Shown here piece after piece: positions 1 through 6,034 of a stretch of 9,196 bases of DNA (positions are counted from its first letter, which is position 1; the number at the start of each line of letters is the position of its first letter). The notes under the pieces were generated by a model that saw only the letters and a list, made by a program, of their open reading frames with translations, was not told the origin of the DNA and made no database searches. The DNA comes from JANYIP01 sp031394045. Its GTDB lineage: Bacteria; Actinomycetota; Actinomycetes; Prado026. Made by a program: the position numbers and the translations under genes. The DNA lies in NCBI GenBank assembly GCA_031394045.1, contig JANMWN010000239.1:1-9196 (forward strand), in the 5' to 3' direction.

Positions 1-462
1 GCGTACATCCGGGGCGAGAACAAGCCGGTCGACTCGGCCGAGGGTGACGGCTGCCCGTTCTGCCGCGCGCCGGGAGGGTCGGACGAGGACGGCCTGATCG
101 TGGCGAGGGGACAGGTCGTATACGCGGTCCTCAACCTGTACCCGTACAACGCCGGGCACCTGATGGTCTGCCCGTACCGGCACGTCGCCGACTACACCGA
201 CCTGGAGGACGCCGAGCTGATCGAGCTCGCCGAGTTCACCCAGCGGTCCATGACGGTGCTGCGCGAGGTTGCTGGGCCGCACGGCTTCAACATCGGGCTG
301 AACCAGGGACAGGTGGCCGGTGCCGGTATCGCCGCGCACCTGCACCAGCACGTGGTGCCACGGTGGGGCGGCGACTCCAACTTCATGCCGATCATCGCGC
401 AGACCAAGGTGCTGCCGCAGATGCTGGCCGAGACCAGGGACCTGGTCGCGGCCGCCTGGTAG
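1..462 (+). CDS. HIT-family hydrolase, probable Ap4A phosphorylase (5' partial)
   Basis: The gene starts before the window and its last 153 residues are visible, ending at a TAG. The visible part carries a Cys-x-x-Cys pair (CPFC, visible residues 18-21), which probably binds zinc, and the family signature NLYPYNAGHLMV. It also has the catalytic histidine triad HLHQHVV (bases 337-357, visible residues 113-119), whose middle histidine is the expected nucleophile, followed by PRWGGDSNF. This resembles my memory of M. tuberculosis Rv2613c, described as a diadenosine tetraphosphate phosphorylase that cleaves Ap4A in the cytosol. The reaction is inferred from the family, not shown by the sequence. 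In M. tuberculosis this gene directly precedes pgsA1. Here a minus-strand EF-G paralogue separates them. The gene converges on that paralogue with only 24 bases between the stop codons. Confidence 0.9.
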   Translation, partial: AYIRGENKPVDSAEGDGCPFCRAPGGSDEDGLIVARGQVVYAVLNLYPYNAGHLMVCPYRHVADYTDLEDAELIELAEFTQRSMTVLREVAGPHGFNIGLNQGQVAGAGIAAHLHQHVVPRWGGDSNFMPIIAQTKVLPQMLAETRDLVAAAW

Positions 463-486
463 CGAGCGAGTCAGGCGGTCAGTTCT

Positions 487-2643
487 TCAGTCGGCCTGGA
501 GCTTCGCGGCGAGCTGCGGGGGCATCGGCTCGTGCCGGGCGTACGCCCGGGTGAATGTCGCCGTCCCGTGCGAGATCGAGCGCAGGTCGACGGCGTACCG
601 GGTGATCTCGACCTGGGGCACCTCGGCGCGGATCAGGGTACGTCCGGCGCCGATCGGCTCGGTCCCGCCGACTCGACCCCGCCGTCCCGACAGGTCGCTC
701 ATGACGCCGCCGACGTACTCGTCAGCCACGAGGACGCGCACCTCGTCGACCGGTTCGAGCATGAGCACGGTCGCGGACTGGGCCGCGTCCTTCAGAGCCA
801 GCGCGCCGGCGGTCTGGAAGGCCATGTCGGAGGAGTCGACCGAGTGCGCCTTGCCATCGACGAGGGTCACCCGGATGTCGATGACGGGGTACCCGGCCGC
901 GACCCCGCGCTCCATCTGGGTACGCAGGCCCTTCTCGACGGACGGGATGAACTGACGGGGTACGGACCCGCCGACGACCTTGTCGACGAACTCGAAGCCC
1001 GCGCCCTGGGGCAGCGGCTCCACCTCCACGTCGCAGACGGCGAACTGGCCGTGGCCACCGGACTGCTTCACGTGCCGACCGTGCCCCTTGGCCGGCTCGC
1101 CGAAGGTCTCGCGCAACGACACCCGCAGGGGCACGCTGTCGACGGCGACCCCGTACCGGCTGCGCAGGCGGTCCAGGAGCACGTCGACATGTGCCTCGCC
1201 CATGGTCCACAGGACGAGCTGATGGGTCTCTGAGTTGTTCTCCAGCCGCAGCGTCGGGTCCTCGGCGACCAGCCGTTGCAGCCCCTGCGAGAGCTTGTCC
1301 TCGTCGGCCTTGGCGTGCGCGACGATCGCGACCGGCAGCAGCGGGTCGGGCATCAGCCACGGCTCCATCAGCAGCGGGTCGTCCTTGGCCGAGAGGGTGT
1401 CGCCGGTCTCGGCGCGGGTGAGCTTGGCGACCGCGACGATGTCCCCTGCGACGCAGGACCCCACGGTGCGCTGCGTCTTGCCCAACGGTGAGGTCAGCGC
1501 GGCGATGCGCTCGTCGACGTCGTGGTCGTCATGACCGTGCCCGTGCAGGAGCGCCTCGCCCTGGAAGGTCGTCGCGTGGCCCGAGACGTGCACCAGCGTG
1601 TCCGGGCGCAGCGTGCCGGAGAAGACGCGGAGCAGGCTGATCCGGCCGACGTACGGGTCCGTCGTGGTCTTGACCACCTCGGCCAGCAGCGGGCCCGCCG
1701 GGTCGCACGACAGCGGCCCGCGCGGCTTGCCGGCCAGGTCGGTCACCGGGGGTACGTGGTGCTCCAACGGTGACGGGAAGCCGCTGACGATCACCTCGAG
1801 GAGCTCGGTCATCCCCAGGCCGGACGGGGCGCACACGGCGACCACCGGGTAGAAGCTGCCGCGCGCGACGGCGGTCTCCAGGTCGTCGATCAGGGTCTCG
1901 ACCTCGATCTGCTCGCCGGACAGGTAGCGGTCCATCAGGGTCTCGTCCTCGGACTCCGAGATGATCCCCTCGATCAGGGCGCCGCGCGCACCCTCGACCA
2001 GCGGCAGGTGCTCGGCGTCGGGGTCGCGCTCGACCCGGGTGGCACCGGAGTAGTCGAAGACCTGTTGCGAGAGCAGGCCCAGCAGCCCTGCGGGGCTACC
2101 GTCGTCACCAGCCATCGGTAGGTACAGGGGGAGCACGCCCGCACCGAAGACGCGCTGACAGATCGCGACGGTCTCCTCGAAGTCGGCGCGCTGGTGGTCG
2201 AGCTTGGTGACGACGACCGCCCGAGGCATGCCCACGGCGGCACATTCCTCCCACAGCAGCTGGGTCGAGCCGTCGACCCCGTCCACGGCCGACACCACGA
2301 ACAGGGCTGCGTCCGCGGCCCGGAGGCCAGCGCGCAGGTCGGCGACGAAGTCGGCGTAGCCAGGGGTGTCGAGCAGGTTGACCTTGACGCCCTGCCACTC
2401 GAGAGGGGCGAGGGACAGCGACACCGAGCGCTGCTGCCGGTGCTCGGCCTCGTCGAAGTCGCTGACCGTGCTGCCGTCCTCGACCCGACCGGGCCGTCCG
2501 ATCGTCCCCGAGGCCACGAGGAGGGCCTCAACGAGCGTGGTCTTGCCAGCACCGGTATGGCCGACCAGGACGACGTTGCGGATCTTGTCGGGCTGGTCGA
2601 CCGTCGGCACCCTGCCAGAGCCTGCCGGAGCACTTGTCGCCAT
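487..2643 (-). CDS. fusA2: Elongation factor G-like protein, FusA2 class
   Basis: A complete 718-residue EF-G-like translational GTPase with the usual five-domain length. The P-loop GHTGAGKTT is at residues 28-36 and the G3 motif DTPGY at 92-96. The G4 motif reads TKLD (146-149) where canonical EF-G has NKMD. The switch I signature ERGITI is absent; QQRSVSLSL occupies that place (70-78). The histidine after DTPG, catalytic in canonical EF-G, is tyrosine (Y96). The domain IV segment GHGRHVKQSGGHGQ (520-533) and the C-terminal region through RGRVGGTEP are well preserved. The overall sequence closely follows my memory of M. tuberculosis FusA2 (Rv0120c), whose cellular role is not firmly known. 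Domain II has a His/Asp-rich loop (HGHGHDDHD, 367-375). The ATG is preceded by a strong Shine-Dalgarno (GAGGAGG, 8 bases away). It is transcribed away from the PIM genes, so it is probably regulated separately. Confidence 0.95.
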   Translation of the reverse strand: MATSAPAGSGRVPTVDQPDKIRNVVLVGHTGAGKTTLVEALLVASGTIGRPGRVEDGSTVSDFDEAEHRQQRSVSLSLAPLEWQGVKVNLLDTPGYADFVADLRAGLRAADAALFVVSAVDGVDGSTQLLWEECAAVGMPRAVVVTKLDHQRADFEETVAICQRVFGAGVLPLYLPMAGDDGSPAGLLGLLSQQVFDYSGATRVERDPDAEHLPLVEGARGALIEGIISESEDETLMDRYLSGEQIEVETLIDDLETAVARGSFYPVVAVCAPSGLGMTELLEVIVSGFPSPLEHHVPPVTDLAGKPRGPLSCDPAGPLLAEVVKTTTDPYVGRISLLRVFSGTLRPDTLVHVSGHATTFQGEALLHGHGHDDHDVDERIAALTSPLGKTQRTVGSCVAGDIVAVAKLTRAETGDTLSAKDDPLLMEPWLMPDPLLPVAIVAHAKADEDKLSQGLQRLVAEDPTLRLENNSETHQLVLWTMGEAHVDVLLDRLRSRYGVAVDSVPLRVSLRETFGEPAKGHGRHVKQSGGHGQFAVCDVEVEPLPQGAGFEFVDKVVGGSVPRQFIPSVEKGLRTQMERGVAAGYPVIDIRVTLVDGKAHSVDSSDMAFQTAGALALKDAAQSATVLMLEPVDEVRVLVADEYVGGVMSDLSGRRGRVGGTEPIGAGRTLIRAEVPQVEITRYAVDLRSISHGTATFTRAYARHEPMPPQLAAKLQAD

Positions 2644-2651
2644 GCCTACCG

Positions 2652-2658
2652 CCTCCTC
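2652..2658 (-). promoter_or_regulatory. Shine-Dalgarno of the EF-G-like gene
   Basis: On the minus strand this reads GAGGAGG, eight bases before the ATG at 2643. It is one of the strongest ribosome sites in the window and fixes the start of the 718-residue protein. Confidence 0.75.
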
Positions 2659-2717
2659 GTTGAAGCCAGGGCGCCAGCCTTCCCCTCGCGCGTCCCCGGC
2701 ACAAGCCCGCGCCTAGG

Positions 2718-2723
2718 TAGGCT
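2718..2723 (+). promoter_or_regulatory. Candidate -10 element for the pgsA operon
   Basis: TAGGCT fits the actinobacterial TANNNT -10 pattern and lies in the 141-base divergent gap between the EF-G-like gene and pgsA. Transcription would begin near 2730, leaving a leader of about 55 bases. I see no convincing -35 hexamer at 16-18 bases upstream, so this is a weak call. I found no comparable -10 on the minus strand of this gap. Confidence 0.3.
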
Positions 2724-2772
2724 GACGCCGCTCGACGCCCGCCCTCCTCATGTCCGACGGCATGCCTCCCGC

Positions 2773-2778
2773 AGGAAG
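2773..2778 (+). promoter_or_regulatory. Shine-Dalgarno deciding the pgsA start
   Basis: AGGAAG ends six bases before the ATG at 2785. The open frame runs far upstream without a stop, to 2194 and into the antisense strand of the EF-G-like gene. This site and the family's usual N-terminus select 2785. Confidence 0.65.
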
Positions 2779-2784
2779 ACGACG

Positions 2785-3396
2785 ATGCTCGCCCGGTACG
2801 CCAAGGCTTTCTTCAACCGGCTGCTCACGCCCCCGGCGCGTGGGTTGCTGGCCCTCGGCATCAGTCCCGACGTCATCACCTGGCTCGGGACGATCGGGGT
2901 CAGCGCCGGGGCGTTCGCGTTCTACCCCCGCGGCGAGTTCCTCGTGGGCACCTTGGTGATCACCGCCTTCGTCTTCTCCGACACCCTCGACGGCACGATG
3001 GCCCGGCTGTCGGGGCGGTCCAGCCCCTGGGGAGCGTTCCTCGACTCGACGCTGGACCGGGTCGCCGACGCGTCGGTGTTCGGCGGGCTGCTGCTCTGGT
3101 TCGCGGGCCGGGGCGATGAGCCGCTGCTCGCTGCCGTCACGCTGGTCTGCCTCATCGGCGGCTCCGTGGTCTCGTACGCCAAGGCCAGGGCGGAGGGGCT
3201 GGGGCTGACCGCCAACGTCGGGATCGCCGAGCGAAGCGAGCGGCTCGTCCTGGTGCTGGCCGCCACCGGGTTCTCCGGGTTGTTCCACGCGCCCTGGATC
3301 CTGGCCGTCGGGCTGTGGGTGCTGGCCGTGGCCACGGTGATCACCGTGGGCCAGCGGATGATCGAGGTGCACCGACAGGTGGCGGCCGACCTATGA
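2785..3396 (+). CDS. pgsA: Phosphatidylinositol phosphate synthase (CDP-alcohol phosphatidyltransferase)
   Basis: A 203-residue integral membrane enzyme that joins CDP-diacylglycerol and inositol 1-phosphate to give phosphatidylinositol phosphate, the entry point to PIMs. The CDP-alcohol phosphatidyltransferase signature is complete: D66, D69, G70, A73, R74, then G83, D87 and D91, with the metal-binding aspartates in place. About six hydrophobic segments are apparent, and the protein begins with a short amphipathic stretch. S130, K133, R153 and R191 align with the basic inositol-phosphate pocket I recall for mycobacterial PgsA1, which favours PIP synthase over PgsA-type phosphatidylglycerophosphate synthase. 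The neighbouring patA and pimA support this strongly. The ATG is chosen for the Shine-Dalgarno at 2773-2778 and the family length. The TGA at 3394-3396 lies inside the first copy of a 15-bp tandem repeat and overlaps an ATG (ATGA). Confidence 0.93.
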   Translation: MLARYAKAFFNRLLTPPARGLLALGISPDVITWLGTIGVSAGAFAFYPRGEFLVGTLVITAFVFSDTLDGTMARLSGRSSPWGAFLDSTLDRVADASVFGGLLLWFAGRGDEPLLAAVTLVCLIGGSVVSYAKARAEGLGLTANVGIAERSERLVLVLAATGFSGLFHAPWILAVGLWVLAVATVITVGQRMIEVHRQVAADL

Positions 3397-3420
3397 GCAG
3401 CGACCCTATGAGCAGCGACC
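3391..3420 (+). repeat. Perfect 15-bp tandem duplication at the pgsA/patA junction
   Basis: Two adjacent identical copies of CTATGAGCAGCGACC (3391-3405 and 3406-3420). The first copy contains the last codon and stop of pgsA, overlapped by an ATG. The second repeats that ATG just before the patA GTG at 3422. Removing one copy would leave both flanking genes intact, so this looks like a recent slippage duplication. Confidence 0.95.
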
Positions 3421-3425
3421 GGTGA
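3393..3425 (+). other. Possible 10-codon coupling mini-ORF between pgsA and patA
   Basis: The ATG overlapping the pgsA stop opens a frame encoding MSSDPMSSDR, ending at a TGA (3423-3425) that itself overlaps the patA GTG (GTGA, 3422-3425). Terminating ribosomes could pass from pgsA through this peptide to patA, which has no obvious Shine-Dalgarno of its own. With one repeat unit the peptide would be five residues. There is no evidence that it is translated. The alternative is that patA starts by reinitiation straight after pgsA. Confidence 0.25.
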
Positions 3426-4300
3426 AGGACGAGATCGCCGACCTGGCGTACGCCGTGGGCTGGGGCACCGTGCGCCGGATGCCAGGGCCGGTGGCTCGGG
3501 CGACGTTCCGTGGGATCGCCGACCAGGCCTGGCTGCGTCACGGCCCGTCCGTCCAGCAGCTGGAGAAGAACCTGAGCCGGGTGCTGCCGGACGCCTCCAC
3601 CCGCGAGCTGCGCGAGCTGTCCCGCGAGTCGATGCGGTCGTACCTGCGCTACTGGTGCGAGGTGTTCCGGCTGCCCGACCTCTCGCACCAGGAGATCGTC
3701 GGGACGGTGCAGTGCGAGGGCGAGAAGCGGATCGTCCAGGGGCTTGAGCGGGGCAAGGGTGTGGTGATCCCGCTGCCTCACATGGCCAACTGGGACCACG
3801 CGGGCGCCTGGGTGACGCTGGCGCACGCGCCTCTGACCACGGTCGCGGAGCGGCTCAAGCCGGAGTCGTTGTACGAGCGGTTCCTCGACTACCGGCGTGA
3901 CCTCGGGATGGAGGTGCTGCCGCTGACCGGTGGACCGCCGCCCTTCCGTACCCTCCTGGAACGCGCCAAGCAGGGGCGGCTGATCGCCCTGGTGGGGGAC
4001 CGCGACCTCACCGAGAACGGCATCCCCGTCACGTTCTTCGGCGAGCAGACCTCTATGCCGCCCGGCCCGGCCGCGATCGCGGTCGCCACCGGGGCCGTGC
4101 TGCTGCCCGCGACGCTCAGCTATGACGGTCCGGTGCTGCGGGTCCACATCCACGAAGCGGTGGACATCCCCGCCGAAGGCTCGCGACCTGAGAAGGTGGC
4201 AGCGATGACTCAAGCCTGCGCCGACGTCTTCGCCGCCGGCATCGCCAAGAACCCGCAGGACTGGCACATGCTGCAGCGGCTGTGGGTGGGGGACCGATGA
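3422..4300 (+). CDS. patA: Phosphatidylinositol mannoside acyltransferase (PatA-like)
   Basis: A 292-residue lysophospholipid acyltransferase-like (HtrB/LpxL-type) protein. In the PIM pathway PatA transfers a palmitoyl group from acyl-CoA to the 6-position of the mannose added by PimA, at the cytoplasmic face of the membrane. The HX4D motif is HMANWD, giving catalytic H120 and D125. The segment VAERLKPESLYERFLDYR (141-158) and the ending DWHMLQRLW match my memory of mycobacterial PatA. The position I align with catalytic Glu200 of M. smegmatis PatA is D193 (GDRD). The protein lacks the roughly 20-residue N-terminal extension of the M. tuberculosis form. GTG 3422 is chosen because no in-frame start precedes it closely and MKDEIADLAYAVGW matches the family N-terminus. 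No clear Shine-Dalgarno precedes it. It overlaps pimA by ATGA. Confidence 0.92.
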   Translation: MKDEIADLAYAVGWGTVRRMPGPVARATFRGIADQAWLRHGPSVQQLEKNLSRVLPDASTRELRELSRESMRSYLRYWCEVFRLPDLSHQEIVGTVQCEGEKRIVQGLERGKGVVIPLPHMANWDHAGAWVTLAHAPLTTVAERLKPESLYERFLDYRRDLGMEVLPLTGGPPPFRTLLERAKQGRLIALVGDRDLTENGIPVTFFGEQTSMPPGPAAIAVATGAVLLPATLSYDGPVLRVHIHEAVDIPAEGSRPEKVAAMTQACADVFAAGIAKNPQDWHMLQRLWVGDR

Positions 4301-5469
4301 GGATCGGCCTGGTCTGCCCCTACTCCTTCGACGTACCCGGAGGCGTCCAGTCGCACGTGCGCGACCTGGCCGAGGAGCTGATCCGGCTCGGGCACGACGT
4401 CTCCGTGCTGGCCCCGGCCGACGACGACAACGCACTGCCGTCTTACGTCGTACCAGCGGGTCGGGCGATCCCGGTGCCCTACAACGGTTCGGTCGCGCGG
4501 CTGTCGTTCGGGCTGCTCTCGGCCTCCCGCGTACGCAGGTGGTTGCGCGAGGGCGAGTTCGACGTCCTGCACGTGCACGAGCCGGCCTCCCCGAGCCTGG
4601 GGCTGCTGGCGTGCTGGGCCGCCATCGGGCCGATCGTGGCCACCTTCCACGCATCGATGGAGAAGTCGCGGGCGATCACTGCGGCGTACGCGATCCTGCA
4701 GACCGCGCTTGAGAAGGTCAGCGCGCGCATCGCCGTCAGCGAGCGGGCCCGCGACACCCTCGTCGAGCACCTCGGCGGCGACGCCGTCGTGATCCCCAAC
4801 GGCGTCTCGGTCCGCGCGTTCCGGGGTGAGACGCGGATCCCTGGCTGGCCGGGTACCGGGGGCACGCTCGGCTTCCTCGGGCGCATCGACGAGCCACGCA
4901 AGGGCATGCCGGTCCTGCTCGACGCACTGCCCGAGATCGTGGCCCGGCACCCGGGCGCGCGCCTGCTGGTCGCGGGACCCGGCGACGCCGACGAGGTCCG
5001 CGGCGCACTGGCACCTGCGTTGCGCGACCGGGTGCAGTTCCTCGGCCTGGTCAGCGACGCGGACCGCGCGGCGATGCTGCGCTCCGTCGACGTGTACGTC
5101 GCTCCGAACACCGGGGGTGAGAGCTTCGGGATCATCCTGCTCGAGGCGATGGCCGCCGGAACCCCGGTGCTGGCCTCCGACATCGAGGCGTTCCGGCTGG
5201 TGCTCGAGGACGGGAAGGCGGGGGAGCTGTTCCAGGTCGAGAACTCCGCGGACCTGGCCCTGCACGCCGACCTGCTTCTCAGCGATGCGCGACGCCGCGA
5301 CGACCTGCGCGAGGCAGCCACCGGTGTCGTGGCGCAGTACGACTGGGAGCGCGTCGCCCGCAAGGTGGTGGCGGTCTACGAGACAGTCACCTGGAACGGC
5401 CTGAAGGTGCGCGAGGACTCCCGCGGCCAGGCGTTCGGCCGCTTCACCCGGCTGAAGGACGACGACTGA
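4297..5469 (+). CDS. pimA: Phosphatidylinositol alpha-mannosyltransferase PimA
   Basis: A 390-residue GT4-family, GT-B fold glycosyltransferase that moves mannose from GDP-mannose to phosphatidylinositol, giving PIM1, at the inner membrane surface. The N-terminus MRIGLVCPYSFDVPGGVQSH is nearly that of M. smegmatis PimA, including the glycine-rich loop (G15, G16). H118 (TFHAS) sits at the known active-site position. R196 and K202 (GRIDEPRKG) and the EX7E pair E275/E283 (GGESFGIILLE) form the GDP-mannose site. The ATG at 4297 is preferred to an in-frame GTG at 4282 because the protein then begins exactly like PimA. It also overlaps the patA TGA by four bases and follows a G-rich site (GGTGGGGG). 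The C-terminal 19 residues are a charged tail ending KDDD. The TGA overlaps the next gene's ATG by one base. Confidence 0.96.
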   Translation: MRIGLVCPYSFDVPGGVQSHVRDLAEELIRLGHDVSVLAPADDDNALPSYVVPAGRAIPVPYNGSVARLSFGLLSASRVRRWLREGEFDVLHVHEPASPSLGLLACWAAIGPIVATFHASMEKSRAITAAYAILQTALEKVSARIAVSERARDTLVEHLGGDAVVIPNGVSVRAFRGETRIPGWPGTGGTLGFLGRIDEPRKGMPVLLDALPEIVARHPGARLLVAGPGDADEVRGALAPALRDRVQFLGLVSDADRAAMLRSVDVYVAPNTGGESFGIILLEAMAAGTPVLASDIEAFRLVLEDGKAGELFQVENSADLALHADLLLSDARRRDDLREAATGVVAQYDWERVARKVVAVYETVTWNGLKVREDSRGQAFGRFTRLKDDD

Positions 5470-6005
5470 TGGCCAGGTGGCTGGTCGCGCTCGCGGCCGT
5501 CGTGCTCGTGGCGCTGTACCTGCGCGGGCTGGCCGGCCGGCTGGACCGGCTGCACGTACGCGTGGATGCCGCTCGTGACGCCCTCGACGCTCAGCTGGTC
5601 CGGCGTACGTCCGCGGCGCTCGACCTGGCGCACGCCGGCCTGCTCGATCCCGCCACCAGCGTGCTGCTCGCTGAGGAGGCGTACGGCGCGCAGACCGCCA
5701 CCGAGCGGGTCCGCCCCCGGGCCGAGAGCGAGCTGACGGGGGCACTCAACGCGGCGCTGCCCGATGCGGCGACGGTCGAGATGGTCAACTCCAGCGCTCG
5801 CGGCCAGGAGCTGCTGTCCGGTCTGACGGTCGCCTGCGGCCGGGTGGTGCTGGCCCGCCGGTTCTACAACGACGCCGTCGGTACCACGCTGGTGATCCGC
5901 CGCCGGCGCCTCGTCCGCTGGTTGCGCCTGGCCGGTACCGCACCGCTGCCGAGCGCCTTCGACATCGACGACCACCCGCCCCAGAGCCTGGGGGTGGCGG
6001 CCTGA
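5469..6005 (+). CDS. Membrane-anchored LemA-like protein
   Basis: A 178-residue protein with a single N-terminal hydrophobic segment (residues 4-18) followed by a helical domain. The LemA family signal is clearest in RLHVRVDAARDALDAQLVRR (28-46), ESELTGAL (86-93) and ARRFYNDAV (129-137). LemA proteins are normally one-helix membrane proteins with a four-helix bundle on one side of the membrane, and their molecular function is poorly known. This copy is divergent: the usual LVETVKGYAxHE segment after the RR is replaced by TSAALDLAHAGLLDP. The C-terminal aromatic PxxxF motif is reduced to LPSAFDID. The ATG overlaps the pimA stop (TGATG), which implies translational coupling. A role in PIM or envelope biology is inferred from position only. 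Confidence 0.72.
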   Translation: MARWLVALAAVVLVALYLRGLAGRLDRLHVRVDAARDALDAQLVRRTSAALDLAHAGLLDPATSVLLAEEAYGAQTATERVRPRAESELTGALNAALPDAATVEMVNSSARGQELLSGLTVACGRVVLARRFYNDAVGTTLVIRRRRLVRWLRLAGTAPLPSAFDIDDHPPQSLGVAA

Positions 6006-6021
6006 GCAGGATCGGGCCGTT

Positions 6022-6027
6022 TAGGAT
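6022..6027 (+). promoter_or_regulatory. Candidate -10 for a leaderless DUF3048 transcript
   Basis: TAGGAT matches TANNNT and ends seven bases before the GTG at 6035, the spacing seen in actinobacterial leaderless promoters, where the first base of the start codon is the transcription start. The overlapping AGGA (6023-6026) could instead act as a weak Shine-Dalgarno eight bases from the GTG. I see no good -35. Confidence 0.35.
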
Positions 6028-6034
6028 CACCTCC

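Noticed and set aside
471..498. Convergent-gene terminator between the HIT and EF-G-like genes
   Set aside because: Only a 5-bp stem (CAGGC/GCCTG) with a 17-base loop and no T-run; too weak to call.
2194..2784. N-terminal extension of pgsA by an in-frame open stretch of 197 codons
   Set aside because: It runs antisense through the EF-G-like gene, has shadow-type composition, and adds nothing found in PgsA proteins. The Shine-Dalgarno at 2773-2778 supports 2785.
4282..4296. GTG start for pimA five codons upstream
   Set aside because: PimA proteins begin MRIG, and the ATG at 4297 overlaps the patA stop as ATGA. The G-rich ribosome site would lie within the proposed extension.
3341..4654. Long minus-strand open frame of 437 codons opposite patA and pimA
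   Set aside because: It lies wholly antisense to well-identified genes. Its product is Arg/Pro/His-rich with no recognisable motif, as expected for a third-position GC shadow.
4210..5745. Minus-strand open frame of 511 codons opposite pimA and the LemA-like gene
   Set aside because: Low-complexity Arg/Gly/Pro/Ala composition and complete overlap with real genes; it is a shadow frame of high-GC DNA.
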